Assembly: GCF_003443875.1 (NCBI RefSeq)
Contig: NZ_CP027482.1
Location: 2,852,001-2,916,000 of the forward strand
DNA length: 64,000 nucleotides
Direction of reading: 5' to 3'
Source: Aeromicrobium sp. A1-2
GTDB taxonomy: Bacteria > Actinomycetota > Actinomycetes > Propionibacteriales > Nocardioidaceae
Part shown: piece after piece, positions 22,907 through 31,477 of the stretch
How positions within the stretch are numbered: the stretch's first letter is position 1
Layout of the letters: every line of letters starts with the position of its first letter
Made by a program: the position numbers and the translations under genes
The notes under the pieces: model-generated
Seen by the model: the letters and a program-made list of their open reading frames with translations, nothing else
Told to the model about the DNA's origin: nothing
Databases searched by the model: none

Positions 22907-24045
22907 CGAAACAACGTCTCCAGACGGGGGTAACCGGGACCCCGCTCTGCACCGGAGTGGCCCAGTGTCAACGCAGGCACGCAGGCCACTGCACCGTCCC
23001 GTCCCCGCTCGAGCGTTGCGATCTGCTCGACCCGCCGCACTCCATCACGACCAGAGGCCAGGTGGATGACCAGGTCGACGCTCGCCGCCAGCTGGCTGTG
23101 CACCGCATCCCTCGGCAGCCCCGCCGCGACCCCGAGTGCCTCGAACCGGGCTGGCACGTCACGCGGCGAGTTCGCATGCAGCGTGCCGCATCCTCCCTCG
23201 TGCCCCGTGTTGAGCGCAGCCAGCAGGTCGACGACCTCGGCGCCGCGGACCTCTCCGACGACGAGACGATCGGGGCGCATTCGCAGCGCCTGCCGCACGA
23301 GGTCACGCACCGTGACGAGCCCCGCACCCTCGACATTGGCGGGCCTGGCCTCCAGGCCGACGACGTGCGGATGGTCCGGTCGCAGCTCGGTCGCGTCCTC
23401 GACGATGACGAGACGCTCATTTGGGTCAACCGCCGCAAGCAGCGCCGCAAGCAGCGTCGTCTTGCCGGAACCCGTGCCGCCCGTGACGACGAACGCGGCA
23501 CGCGCCGCGATGATCCTGCGTAGCAACTGCACAATGTCGTCGGTGAGCGACCCGGAGGAGCGCAGCTCGTCGAGGCTGAACGACCGGCGTGCCGGGACCC
23601 GCAGCGACACCAGCGTTCCGGGCCAGGCAACGGGCGCCAGGACCGCATGCAGCCGCGTGCCGTCGCCGAGCCTCGCGTCGACCCACGGGCTCGCGTCGTC
23701 AAGCCGCCGGCCGGCCTGTGCTGCGAGGCGCTGGGCCAGCCGGCGCACAGACTCCTCGTCGGCGAACCGCACTGCAGACCTCTCGAGCCCCCTGCCCCGG
23801 TCGATGTAGACCTCGTCAGGTCCATTGACCAGGACATCGGTCACTCCCGGAGTCGCGAGCAACGGGTCGAGCAGGCCCGCCCCACGGGTCTCGCTGCGGA
23901 GCTGGTCGACCAGCGCCAGCACGGTGGCGCTGCCCGCGACGTGGTGCTCGGCACGCAACGCCGCGGCGACGCTGTGCGGACTCGGCTCCGAGGTGTCGAC
24001 AGCGAGCCGCCGCCGTACGCGCTCGAGGATCGGCAGGTCCGTCAC
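22903..24045 (-). CDS. tadA: TadA/CpaF family secretion ATPase
   Basis: Hexameric ATPase that powers Tad pilus assembly, 380 residues. Key motifs are DVLVNGPDEVYIDRGRGLE in the N-terminal domain, Walker A VVTGGTGSGKTTLLAAL, the Asp box IVEDATELR, Walker B RLVVGEVRGAEVVDLLAALNTGHEG, and the His box CGTLHANSP. The start is GTG at 24045, overlapping the cpaE-like stop as GTGA and giving TDLPILERVRRRL; the frame continues 15 codons upstream inside the preceding gene. It matches the helicase/secretion-neighbourhood ATPase family (Rv3659c). Confidence 0.93.
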   Translation of the reverse strand: MTDLPILERVRRRLAVDTSEPSPHSVAAALRAEHHVAGSATVLALVDQLRSETRGAGLLDPLLATPGVTDVLVNGPDEVYIDRGRGLERSAVRFADEESVRRLAQRLAAQAGRRLDDASPWVDARLGDGTRLHAVLAPVAWPGTLVSLRVPARRSFSLDELRSSGSLTDDIVQLLRRIIAARAAFVVTGGTGSGKTTLLAALLAAVDPNERLVIVEDATELRPDHPHVVGLEARPANVEGAGLVTVRDLVRQALRMRPDRLVVGEVRGAEVVDLLAALNTGHEGGCGTLHANSPRDVPARFEALGVAAGLPRDAVHSQLAASVDLVIHLASGRDGVRRVEQIATLERGRDGAVACVPALTLGHSGAERGPGYPRLETLFR

Positions 24046-25082
24046 GGCGCTTCCAGACCCAGGGTGTCCAGCAAGGCCCGGGCAGTGCACCGCGACGTGC
24101 GCGAGCGCCCCGGCCCGAGCCCACGGTCGAGCGCCAACCGCATCCGCCGATCCGCGCGATGCCTGGCCAGCACCGGAAGGCCCAGCACCTCGGACACAGC
24201 AGCCGGTCCGATGCCGCCGCGCCTAGCAACGCTGACCACCGCGATCGAGGACGCCACCTGCTGCAGCCGCGAGAGGACCTGCCGGGCGGCGCCCACACCG
24301 CACATGTCCTCGGCCACCAGCAGCACCGTCAGGACCGATCGACCGATGATGTCGACACCGGCGGCATCCAGATGCCTCGGCACGTCGGCAACGACCAAGT
24401 CAAAGCCACGCACTGCCGCCGTGAGGACGGGAGCGATCGCATCGGGCAGCCCCGTCGTGTCCGCCGCACTCCACGACAGCGACGACACCCCGTCGTGGAG
24501 CGGCAGCACATCGGCGAGTGACCCGGCGCTCAGCCGTCCCCGAGCGGAATCGAAATCGTGCCACCGGAGCCCCTCGGTCCGCTCGGCACCCAGCAACAGC
24601 TCGAGCCCCCCGCCGAGCGGATCGGCGTCGAACAGAAGCGATCGAAGCCCTCGCCGCCCAGCCGCGAGCCCGGTCGACACCACGAGCGTCGAGCCCCCCA
24701 CACCTCCGGAGCCCCCGACCATGCTGACCAGACACGCCTCGCCGCGACCGTCCAGTGCCGTGCTCAACGCCTCCAGGATGCGATCCTCCTCGTCCGGCGC
24801 ACACACCACCGAGGCGCCCAGCGAGATCGCATCGGGCCACCATCGTTGGGTGTCCCGGACGAGCAGCAGGACATGCTCGCGGCGCGGCAGGGCGGCGCCC
24901 ACGAGCTCGTGGGCGAGGTCTTCGCCCACGACCACGACCGGAGCCTGCCGCCACGACCGCCGGGCAGCGGTCAGATCGGGTGCAACCTCGGCGACTACCC
25001 CCACCGCCGCGCACCAGCGCAAGGCGTCGTCTAGGAGCGTTTCGTCTGCGGTCACGACCAGGGGGGAGTCAAGATCGGGCAT
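24042..25082 (-). CDS. CpaE/TadZ-like ParA-family protein (septum-site-determining-like)
   Basis: Tad locus P-loop protein of 346 residues. The N-terminal receiver-like domain (about 1-110) lacks a clear phospho-acceptor site. A MinD/ParA-like domain follows with a deviant Walker A loop, MVGGSGGVGGSTLVVSTGLAA, in which the signature lysines are absent, and LLFDADPLGGGLELLLG. Such proteins position the pilus machine at the membrane; loss of the lysines suggests weak or no ATP hydrolysis. I take the ATG at 25082 (GAGG just upstream); an ATG four codons earlier is equally possible. It is first in the operon and diverges from the HAD gene. Confidence 0.8.
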   Translation of the reverse strand: MPDLDSPLVVTADETLLDDALRWCAAVGVVAEVAPDLTAARRSWRQAPVVVVGEDLAHELVGAALPRREHVLLLVRDTQRWWPDAISLGASVVCAPDEEDRILEALSTALDGRGEACLVSMVGGSGGVGGSTLVVSTGLAAGRRGLRSLLFDADPLGGGLELLLGAERTEGLRWHDFDSARGRLSAGSLADVLPLHDGVSSLSWSAADTTGLPDAIAPVLTAAVRGFDLVVADVPRHLDAAGVDIIGRSVLTVLLVAEDMCGVGAARQVLSRLQQVASSIAVVSVARRGGIGPAAVSEVLGLPVLARHRADRRMRLALDRGLGPGRSRTSRCTARALLDTLGLEAP

Positions 25083-25175
25083 GTCCTCGAGCATGCGACG
25101 CGCCGATGCCGAACGAAACCAGCGGCTGTCGGCCTGTGGACGGCCAAGCCTGAGCCGGCCGGGTGTGGACCGGCC

Positions 25176-25181
25176 TATCCT
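25176..25181 (+). promoter_or_regulatory. -10 element of leaderless HAD gene
   Basis: TATCCT with a 6-nt spacer to the GTG at 25188, in the 105-bp gap that divides the Tad operon from the HAD gene. Confidence 0.58.
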
Positions 25182-25187
25182 GATCGG

Positions 25188-25991
25188 GTGATCCCCACGA
25201 GGTCCGCGGCGTTCTTCGACCTGGACAAGACCATCATCGCGAGATCCAGCACGCTCGCGTTCAGCCGGCCGTTCTACCAGGGCGGGCTGCTCAGCCGCCG
25301 CGCCGTGTTGCGCAGCGCCTACGCCAACTTCATGTTCGCCATCAATGGCGCCGATCACGACCAGCTCGAGAAGATGCGCGCCTACATGACTCAGATGGTC
25401 ACCGGCTGGGACGTCGATGTCGTCCGACAGTCGGTTGCCGAAACGCTGCACACGATCATCGATCCCCTGGTCTTCGAAGAGGCGGTCGACCTGATCGAGC
25501 AGCACCAGGCGGCCGGGCGCGATGTCGTGATCGTGTCGGCCTCGGGCTCGGAGGTCGTCGGGCCTATCGGAGACATGCTGGGCGTCGACCACGTCATCGC
25601 CACAACGCTGGTCGTCGACCGCGGCCGCTACACCGGCGAGGTCGACTTCTACGCGTACGGCCCGAACAAGGCCGTCGCGATGCGCGAGCTCGCCGCCGAG
25701 CGCGGCTACGACCTGGCCATCTCCTACGCCTACTCCGACTCCGAGACCGACGTGCCGATGCTTGAGGCGGTCGGGCACCCGTTCGCGGTCAACCCCGACA
25801 AGACCCTGCGCCGGCAGGCCGAGGAAAACGGCTGGCCCATCCTGATCTTCGCCCGCCCCGTTGCGCTCCGCCGGCGGCTGGGTCTGGACACCAAAGTCGG
25901 CAAGGCTGCTGCCGCCGCCGTCGTGGCGAGCGCTGTCGGCGCGATCACGATGGCGTTGGTGACGCGTCGCAAGCACCGCATCGCGGCCTGA
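25188..25991 (+). CDS. HAD-IB family phosphatase, SerB-like (Rv3661 type)
   Basis: Haloacid dehalogenase superfamily IB hydrolase of 267 residues. Motif I is FFDLDKTII with nucleophile Asp11 and general acid Asp13, motif II is VIVSASGSE, and motif IV is AYSDSETDVPML. After the catalytic domain the protein ends with a hydrophobic helix (KAAAAAVVASAVGAITMALV) and RRKHR, so it is probably tethered to the inner membrane. Homologues lie beside cpaE/tadA in Mycobacterium and Streptomyces, where the Streptomyces one is linked to morphological differentiation (recalled). Substrate unknown; a phosphoserine or lipid phosphate is plausible. No Shine-Dalgarno. Confidence 0.88.
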   Translation: MIPTRSAAFFDLDKTIIARSSTLAFSRPFYQGGLLSRRAVLRSAYANFMFAINGADHDQLEKMRAYMTQMVTGWDVDVVRQSVAETLHTIIDPLVFEEAVDLIEQHQAAGRDVVIVSASGSEVVGPIGDMLGVDHVIATTLVVDRGRYTGEVDFYAYGPNKAVAMRELAAERGYDLAISYAYSDSETDVPMLEAVGHPFAVNPDKTLRRQAEENGWPILIFARPVALRRRLGLDTKVGKAAAAAVVASAVGAITMALVTRRKHRIAA

Positions 25992-26326
25992 TTGTGAATC
26001 GAAGCGCACAACGTTACGAATGAGTAGCCCTGTTGCCATCATCCGATGTGGCGTACACATGGAGCAAGAACTCCACAGCGGCACAGCACACCGGTACCCA
26101 CGCGGCGATCACCCGTCTCAATGGGATAGTCGCTCGCCGGACTCCTTTCCACTCAGGGATTCATGAGGAGCCGCGACGACGCAGATCCAGCACGCCTGGT
26201 AGCCGAAAGTGTTGGCCAGGCGGCGCCATTCCCCCGGGGATCGGCGCCGCCGCTCTGTGAGGCGCGGCACAACTGCCGTTTCCGATGACGCGGCCAATCG
26301 CACGAACCGGCTGATAACCTCCTCGC
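25992..26326. other. 335-bp intergenic region at the left edge of the glycan island
   Basis: No convincing gene. The two short frames here (26033-26260 plus, 26118-26303 minus) lack ribosome sites and family resemblance. The region holds an imperfect hairpin at 26219-26251 with perfect 9-bp outer arms GGCGGCGCC / GGCGCCGCC around an inner CCCC/GGGG stem; it may be a terminator for the HAD gene or part of a promoter. The last 12 bp carry the TylF-type gene's -10. No integrase, tRNA end or insertion sequence is seen. Confidence 0.5.
26315..26320 (+). promoter_or_regulatory. -10 element of leaderless TylF-type gene
   Basis: TAACCT with a 6-nt spacer to the GTG at 26327. It marks the first transcription unit of the glycan island. 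Confidence 0.58.
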
Positions 26327-27187
26327 GTGACCGACACCAAGACGACTGCCGATGACCTGCGCGAGTATTACCTCGATCTGATCAAGCGGAGCCTCACCGG
26401 CGCGCTTGCCGAGGACAATGACTCGATTCTGGGTGGCGTTCGCATGCAGGGCGCCAAGTCCATGAAGAAGCGCGCCGCGAACGCTGTCGCCAAGGCGGCC
26501 GGCCGGCTGGACCTCGAGATCAGCTACAAGAAGCCGTACGACCCCGCGGCCCGCGAGTCAGGACAGGACTGGCCGGCACGCGCCGAGTCGATGATCGGCC
26601 TCAAGCGAATGACCAACATCCAGGACTGCATTGCGGCGGTCATCAAGGACGGCGTACCCGGCGACCTGATCGAGACCGGCGTGTGGCGTGGCGGCGCGAC
26701 GATCTTCATGAAGGCCAACCTCAAGGCTTGGGGCGACACGACCCGCAAGGTCTGGGTCGCCGACTCGTTCGAGGGCCTGCCTGCACCGGACTCCTCGCGC
26801 TATCCCGCCGACTCGGGCGACGAGCTGTACACCCAGACGGGACTCGCGGTCGGCCTAGAGACGGTCAAGAACAACTTCCGTCGCTACGACGTGCTGGACG
26901 ACCACGTCGAGTTCCTCGTCGGCTGGTTCAAGGACACCCTGCCGGTCGCTCCGTTGGGCGATCTCGCCCTGATGCGCCTCGACGGCGACATGTACGAGTC
27001 CACGATCCAGGCGATCGAGGTGCTCTATCCCAAGCTCTCTCCCGGCGGCTTCTGCATCATCGACGACTTCGGGAGCCACGCCTCGCAGGCCGGCCAGGCC
27101 ATCCATGACTACCGCAAGCAGCACGGCATCACCGAGGAGATCGTGCAGATCGACGAGTTCGGCGCGTACTGGCGCAAGACGTTCTGA
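26327..27187 (+). CDS. TylF/MycF-type sugar O-methyltransferase
   Basis: SAM-dependent O-methyltransferase of 286 residues. The TylF/MycF pattern is clear: SMIGLKRMTNIQDCI, GDLIETGVWRGGATIFMKA (motif I region), WVADSFEGLPAPD, MRLDGDMYESTIQAIEVLYPKLSPGGF with metal-binding acids, and a closing CIIDDFG. MycF/TylF methylate sugar hydroxyls on macrolides using Mg2+, and homologues in polysaccharide loci methylate glycan sugars. Here it probably methylates a surface-glycan residue. It stands alone on the plus strand and ends 35 bp before the convergent flippase gene. Confidence 0.88.
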   Translation: MTDTKTTADDLREYYLDLIKRSLTGALAEDNDSILGGVRMQGAKSMKKRAANAVAKAAGRLDLEISYKKPYDPAARESGQDWPARAESMIGLKRMTNIQDCIAAVIKDGVPGDLIETGVWRGGATIFMKANLKAWGDTTRKVWVADSFEGLPAPDSSRYPADSGDELYTQTGLAVGLETVKNNFRRYDVLDDHVEFLVGWFKDTLPVAPLGDLALMRLDGDMYESTIQAIEVLYPKLSPGGFCIIDDFGSHASQAGQAIHDYRKQHGITEEIVQIDEFGAYWRKTF

Positions 27188-27222
27188 GCTGAAGCCCGTC
27201 GCCCGGGTGTCAGTCGGCGGTT

Positions 27223-28527
27223 CTACTCATCCCTCGTGTGTCGGTGGAACACCACAGCCCACATGACCAGGCCAATCGCACTGGCCGCGGCGGCTCCCCA
27301 CATCGCCGGCTCGGCACCACCGGCAAACGCTCCGGCGGTCGAGAAGACCAGAGCCAGTACCGTCGTCGCGACATCGATCACCACGGCCCGGTCGATTGCT
27401 CGCATGCCGAGCATCCCTGTCCGGAACCCGGTGATCAGGCCGAGGACAAGAATCTGTGCCGCGGCCGCCCATACGAGGTGCTGCGCAACGGACCAGGTGT
27501 CACCGAGCACTGCCCGACCCACACTGTCGGGCACCAGCACCAGAAGGACACCGTTCAGCAGAGCGGCGCCACCGGTCAAGATGGTCAGCTTGCGCACCAT
27601 ACGACGGACCAACGCCCGATCATCGGCCACGCGAGCGACCTCACCGACGCCGCTCGCCATCACAGCGACCTGGAACGTCATGAACGGCCGCTGGAGCAAC
27701 AGCGCCCCCTGAACGCCGCCGAGTGCCCGTGCGCCCGCGATCGCCCGGATCAGGATCGCCGCGAGCAGCCCGCTGCCCTGCGTCGCGGTGTACGACACGA
27801 AGTATCGCCAGGAGAACCCCCACGTCTCCTTGAGCCAGCTGATGTCGAGGCGCGGACGCACACCACGGTGCTGCCAGAAGACGATGAGTCCGGCGAGCGC
27901 TCCGGCACCGGCCCACGCGGCGACGTAGGCCTGCAGGGAGCTCAGGTCGGAGGCAACGAGGCTCGCGATGGCGCCGAGCTGCAGGGTGAGCCAGGTGACG
28001 TCAAGCGTCAGCGCCGAGGACGGTCGCCGGGTCGCGAACCCGAGGTAGCGGCCCACATCCTGCAGCACCATCAACGGCGAGAAGACGCCGAGGATCATCA
28101 ATCCCTCGCCGAGATCGCCGTCCAGCGGCCGAGCCGCCAGACCACACAGGACCAGGATGACCCCGATCGACAGTCCCAGCACGCAGGCACTGCTGATCAC
28201 GTCACCGGGACGCTGCTCGGCCTCCTCGGGGTGCAGCAGCAGAGGCTCACTGACCAGCGCTCGGGCCCCACCCAGCACCACGACGTTGACCAGCAAGATG
28301 ATGCCGAACAGGCCGAACGACTCGATGTCGAGGAGCTGGGCCGCGAGCAGCGCGATCAGGAAGTTCGAGGCGCCCGAGATGATCTGGTCGATCGTCGCGA
28401 CGCCGAGCCGCCGGCTCGCGGACTGCTCACTGGATTTCACATGGTTCCTGGCCTGGGACATGGCGCGGGAGTCGCCCGCCTGACACAGCTTGACATGCTG
28501 CCGACACACATCGTAGGTCGTGCTCAC
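27223..28527 (-). CDS. Wzx-like polysaccharide flippase (MOP superfamily)
   Basis: Membrane protein of 434 residues with about 12-14 helices. It has the general MATE/Wzx layout, for example TIDQIISGASNFLIALLAAQLLDIESFGLFGI and FSWRYFVSYTATQGSGLLAAILIRAIAGARALGGVQGALL. It would flip undecaprenyl-linked repeat units across the inner membrane. The GTG at 28527 gives a 37-residue charged N terminus before helix 1; the internal ATG at 28461 is a reasonable alternative start. It diverges from the acetyltransferase gene and is separated from wzy by about 5 kb of transferases. Confidence 0.82.
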   Translation of the reverse strand: MSTTYDVCRQHVKLCQAGDSRAMSQARNHVKSSEQSASRRLGVATIDQIISGASNFLIALLAAQLLDIESFGLFGIILLVNVVVLGGARALVSEPLLLHPEEAEQRPGDVISSACVLGLSIGVILVLCGLAARPLDGDLGEGLMILGVFSPLMVLQDVGRYLGFATRRPSSALTLDVTWLTLQLGAIASLVASDLSSLQAYVAAWAGAGALAGLIVFWQHRGVRPRLDISWLKETWGFSWRYFVSYTATQGSGLLAAILIRAIAGARALGGVQGALLLQRPFMTFQVAVMASGVGEVARVADDRALVRRMVRKLTILTGGAALLNGVLLVLVPDSVGRAVLGDTWSVAQHLVWAAAAQILVLGLITGFRTGMLGMRAIDRAVVIDVATTVLALVFSTAGAFAGGAEPAMWGAAAASAIGLVMWAVVFHRHTRDE

Positions 28528-28677
28528 CGTCCCCGCGGCGGGAAATCGCTCACGGCGCCGCCACGATCAGGAGTTGTCTGCTGCGGCCCCGGGCTCTGGG
28601 CTATCGTGCCGTAGTGCCGCGGGCGGCCGCTGCCTGATGGCCTCTCGCCGAAGATCCCCATCACAAGGAGAATTTCG

Positions 28678-29325
28678 TTGTCGACTGTCCTTCAATACCT
28701 CAAGCATGCGGCCCGCAGGGCACGCTACGCCGCACCGATCAAGGGACAGGATGGTGCCAACCTGCTCCGTCTGCAGAAGTCAGGTCGGGTCGTCTACGGC
28801 CCACACACCTACGGGATTCCGAAGGTCATGACCTACCACTACGGCACCGAGCGGGCGATCTTCGGCAGCTATTCATCGATCGGAGGAACCTACCTGCTCG
28901 GCGGCCAGCACGGCGTGGACCGGGTCACGACGTATCCGCACCGCATCAACTGGGGCATGGAAGGCGCCGGGACCGACGGCTTCCCTAACTCCGGACCCGA
29001 CACACATGTCGGTTCCGATGCGTGGACCGCAGAGAACTCGCTCATGATGAGCGGCATCACGATCGGGGACGGCGCGATCATCGCCGCCGGCGCGGTGGTC
29101 ACGAAGGACGTCCCTCCTTACGCGATCTTCGGCGGCAACCCCGCCAAGCTGATTCGCTACCGCTTTGACGAGGACCAGATCGCGGCTCTGCTCGAGATCG
29201 CCTGGTGGAACTGGTCCGACGAGGAGGTTCGTGAGGCGGTGCCGCTCCTCGCCGAGCGGGATGTCGATGCGTTCATCGAGCGCGCCCGAGCCAACGCAGC
29301 CCCCCGCACGCCGACGGCGGGCTAG
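28678..29325 (+). CDS. CatB-like hexapeptide-repeat O-acetyltransferase
   Basis: Trimeric left-handed beta-helix acetyltransferase of 215 residues (xenobiotic acetyltransferase/VatD type). The pattern runs YGPHTYGIPKVMTYH, IFGSYSSIGGTYLLGGQHGVDRVTTYP, the hexapeptide rungs SGITIGDGAIIAAGAVVTKDVPPYAIFGGNPAKLIRYRF, then a C-terminal helical segment. In polysaccharide clusters this family O-acetylates sugars. The TTG start is accepted because AAGGAG lies 7 nt upstream and no ATG fits. It is the only plus-strand gene between the flippase and the epimerase, with a TATCGT -10 candidate at 28602. Confidence 0.85.
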   Translation: MSTVLQYLKHAARRARYAAPIKGQDGANLLRLQKSGRVVYGPHTYGIPKVMTYHYGTERAIFGSYSSIGGTYLLGGQHGVDRVTTYPHRINWGMEGAGTDGFPNSGPDTHVGSDAWTAENSLMMSGITIGDGAIIAAGAVVTKDVPPYAIFGGNPAKLIRYRFDEDQIAALLEIAWWNWSDEEVREAVPLLAERDVDAFIERARANAAPRTPTAG

Positions 29326-29382
29326 GTGGTGGAACTTGCGTGCCCCATCGTCTGACCCTCCGTCCTCAGCGAGTCGCGGCAC

Positions 29383-30612
29383 CTAACGCCAGGCGCCGAC
29401 ACCCTTGGTGAACAGGGGGCGGAGCTTCTCGATGACCTTCGGGAATCGCTTGCGCGCGCGGTCGTACTCCTCCGGGAGCACCAGACGGACGCTCTTGCCG
29501 GTGTCGGCCAGCAGGCTCCGGGCGACTGGCCTCCACGCCGACCGTCGCCAGGTGTCGTAGGCATCGGCCTCAGCGGGGACGAACGGGGACGGCAGCGTTG
29601 CCTCGAGCGATCCGATCCGGTGGGCCCGGCGAAGCTGGCGGGAGATGCGACGACCACGCGTGTCGGTGAGATATGGGTACGCCGGGGCAGGCGGCAGGAC
29701 CCGCTCATGCTCGACGATCAGGCCGGCGTACTCCTTGCACAGGCCCTCTATCGCGGCTGGGTCGCCCAGTACCGACTGATCGTCGTGCTGGAACCGCACC
29801 GAAAGCCGCTCAGGTTGGGTGGCGTCGAAGGCATGGAAGTGGAACAACCGCAGCCGTTCGCCGTTGGCTGAGTTGTAGAAGCCGTCGGCATCCCGGGCCA
29901 GCGGTCGCTCCGGGAGATTGGTCACGCCGACGTTGTAGCCGGAGTGCCGCAGGCTTGCGGCCTGCCAGAGGGTGCTGCCGATGTCCATCCACTTCTGGTC
30001 CACGAACAGACCCGCCATGGGATCGTAGAGGCATTCATCGCGTAGGTGGCCCCACCACCAGTCGAGGAAGTCGCGCGCGCGGCGGTCGACACCACAGAAG
30101 CCGAGGTTGAAGACACCGACGGTGAGCAGGTGGCCCTCGTTCTTGCCGGCCTCGGGGGGCGTCGGCAACAGGAAGTGCGGGGTCAGCAGGATTCCGCCCA
30201 CAGAAGCCGTCAACGCCGGTGCCAGCTCAGACATGGGAGAGGTGAGGTACGTGTCTGGATCGAGATAGAAGACCTGCTCGGTCTCCTCGAGCAGCGACTT
30301 CAGCAGCAGCGGCTTGACCGCGGTGGCGAACTCGACGAGGTCGTAGCCCATCGCGAGCGTCAAGACCTCGCGCTCGGTCAGGCCCAACGACGCGGTGCTC
30401 CGGCACACGACGCCCGCGAGCTGTGGCAGCTGGTCGTCGCGCGCGACATCAGTGAACAGGATGGTCAGCCCCGCCCCGTCTTCGTGCTCCCGCAGCGTCT
30501 CGGCCAACACAAGTGCCTTGGGCAGGTAGTTCGTCGAGAGAATCGTGCAGTAGGTGACGCCTGTCGTCATGGCCATCCCGTCGTGTTGTTCAGTGGCGAT
30601 CGCCGTCGTCAT
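29383..30612 (-). CDS. glycosyltransferase, GT-A fold (GT8-like)
   Basis: Putative retaining glycosyltransferase of 409 residues. After TYCTILSTNYLPKALVLAETLREHE (nucleotide-sugar binding strand and helix) comes VFYLDPDTYLTSPM with a DXD metal motif, NEGHLLTVGVFNLGF, and FVDQKWMDIGS, which fit a GT8-like or DUF-type nucleotide-diphospho-sugar transferase. The last 100 residues are basic and may contact membrane or lipid-linked acceptor. The ATG at 30612 overlaps the stop of the upstream methyltransferase as ATGA; an internal ATG 13 codons later (MAMTTG) is possible. Donor and acceptor sugars are unknown. Confidence 0.78.
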   Translation of the reverse strand: MTTAIATEQHDGMAMTTGVTYCTILSTNYLPKALVLAETLREHEDGAGLTILFTDVARDDQLPQLAGVVCRSTASLGLTEREVLTLAMGYDLVEFATAVKPLLLKSLLEETEQVFYLDPDTYLTSPMSELAPALTASVGGILLTPHFLLPTPPEAGKNEGHLLTVGVFNLGFCGVDRRARDFLDWWWGHLRDECLYDPMAGLFVDQKWMDIGSTLWQAASLRHSGYNVGVTNLPERPLARDADGFYNSANGERLRLFHFHAFDATQPERLSVRFQHDDQSVLGDPAAIEGLCKEYAGLIVEHERVLPPAPAYPYLTDTRGRRISRQLRRAHRIGSLEATLPSPFVPAEADAYDTWRRSAWRPVARSLLADTGKSVRLVLPEEYDRARKRFPKVIEKLRPLFTKGVGAWR

Positions 30613-31373
30613 GCGGCCTTCTTCTGGACGAAGATCATCAATGTCGGAGCAAGTCGTGTGGGCGTGAAGTGGTCGATCGCGGCCGCGACCCGCCACGCAA
30701 CCGCCGAGCGACCGAAGTACACCGGCTCGCTGCTGTGACCGTAGACGTGGATGGCGTGGGGGGCGAATAGCCGGTTCAGGTCACCTCGGGTGTTCATCGA
30801 GTAGCGGGTCGGGAAGACATCCTCGGCCTTGCGCCCGGGCTGGAGCTTGTCGAGTATCCGCACGTGCATGCTGTTGGGGATGGCCCGCGCGCCCAGCCCG
30901 ATCATGCCCCACTTGTTCGGTGTCCTAGCCGCGAACCATCCGCCCGGCTTGAGCACGCGCATGATGTCCTCGGCCAGGGCCGGCGCGTCCTCGGCGTTGA
31001 CGTGCTCGAGCACGTAGTCCGCGACCACGAGATCAACCGATGCGTCCTCGAGCGGCAGCGGCTCGCCCAGCCCGACTACGTGGGCCACGTCGAGCGACGG
31101 GTTCGACGTCACGACCGGATCGACGTCGGTGCCGACCACCTCTGCGACTCGACCACGCATCCAGCGCAGCTGCTTGGAGATGCGCGGCATGGGGTCGACG
31201 GCCCAGTGCCCTCGCCCGGCGCCGAAGTCGAGCACCCGGCTGCTCTCGTCGACGAGGGCGTTGATGCGGGTGTAGAACTCGATCTGGCCGTCCTTACGCG
31301 AGTACCCGCCCACTGCCGCCTCGGGATACAGTCGGGTGAGGGTGCTGTTGGGCTCGAACTCGTCTGCGCTCAT
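30609..31373 (-). CDS. class I SAM-dependent methyltransferase (type 11-like)
   Basis: Methyltransferase of 254 residues. Motif I is RVLDFGAGRGHW, followed by EVVGTDVDPVV, PLEDASVDLVVADYVLEHV (motif II/IV region) and LKPGGWFAARTPN. The C-terminal part resembles enzymes that modify glycan intermediates rather than ubiquinone. The ATG at 31373 has AGGAG 6 nt upstream; 30 in-frame codons further upstream are not used. It is translationally coupled to the downstream glycosyltransferase, which suggests that the two act on the same sugar. Confidence 0.8.
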   Translation of the reverse strand: MSADEFEPNSTLTRLYPEAAVGGYSRKDGQIEFYTRINALVDESSRVLDFGAGRGHWAVDPMPRISKQLRWMRGRVAEVVGTDVDPVVTSNPSLDVAHVVGLGEPLPLEDASVDLVVADYVLEHVNAEDAPALAEDIMRVLKPGGWFAARTPNKWGMIGLGARAIPNSMHVRILDKLQPGRKAEDVFPTRYSMNTRGDLNRLFAPHAIHVYGHSSEPVYFGRSAVAWRVAAAIDHFTPTRLAPTLMIFVQKKAA

Positions 31374-31477
31374 GTGTCTCTCCTGAACTCGTGGGCGTTC
31401 TGGCGAACGTCCAGTAGGGCGCCGAGCGCACATCGTTGCATGATCCTCGTGCGCGCGCGGCAACAGCGGATGGTCGG

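Noticed and set aside
26033..26260. Short plus-strand frame in the left island border
   Set aside because: No ribosome site or leaderless -10, Arg/Pro-rich composition and no family resemblance. The overlapping minus-strand frame 26118-26303 fails the same tests.
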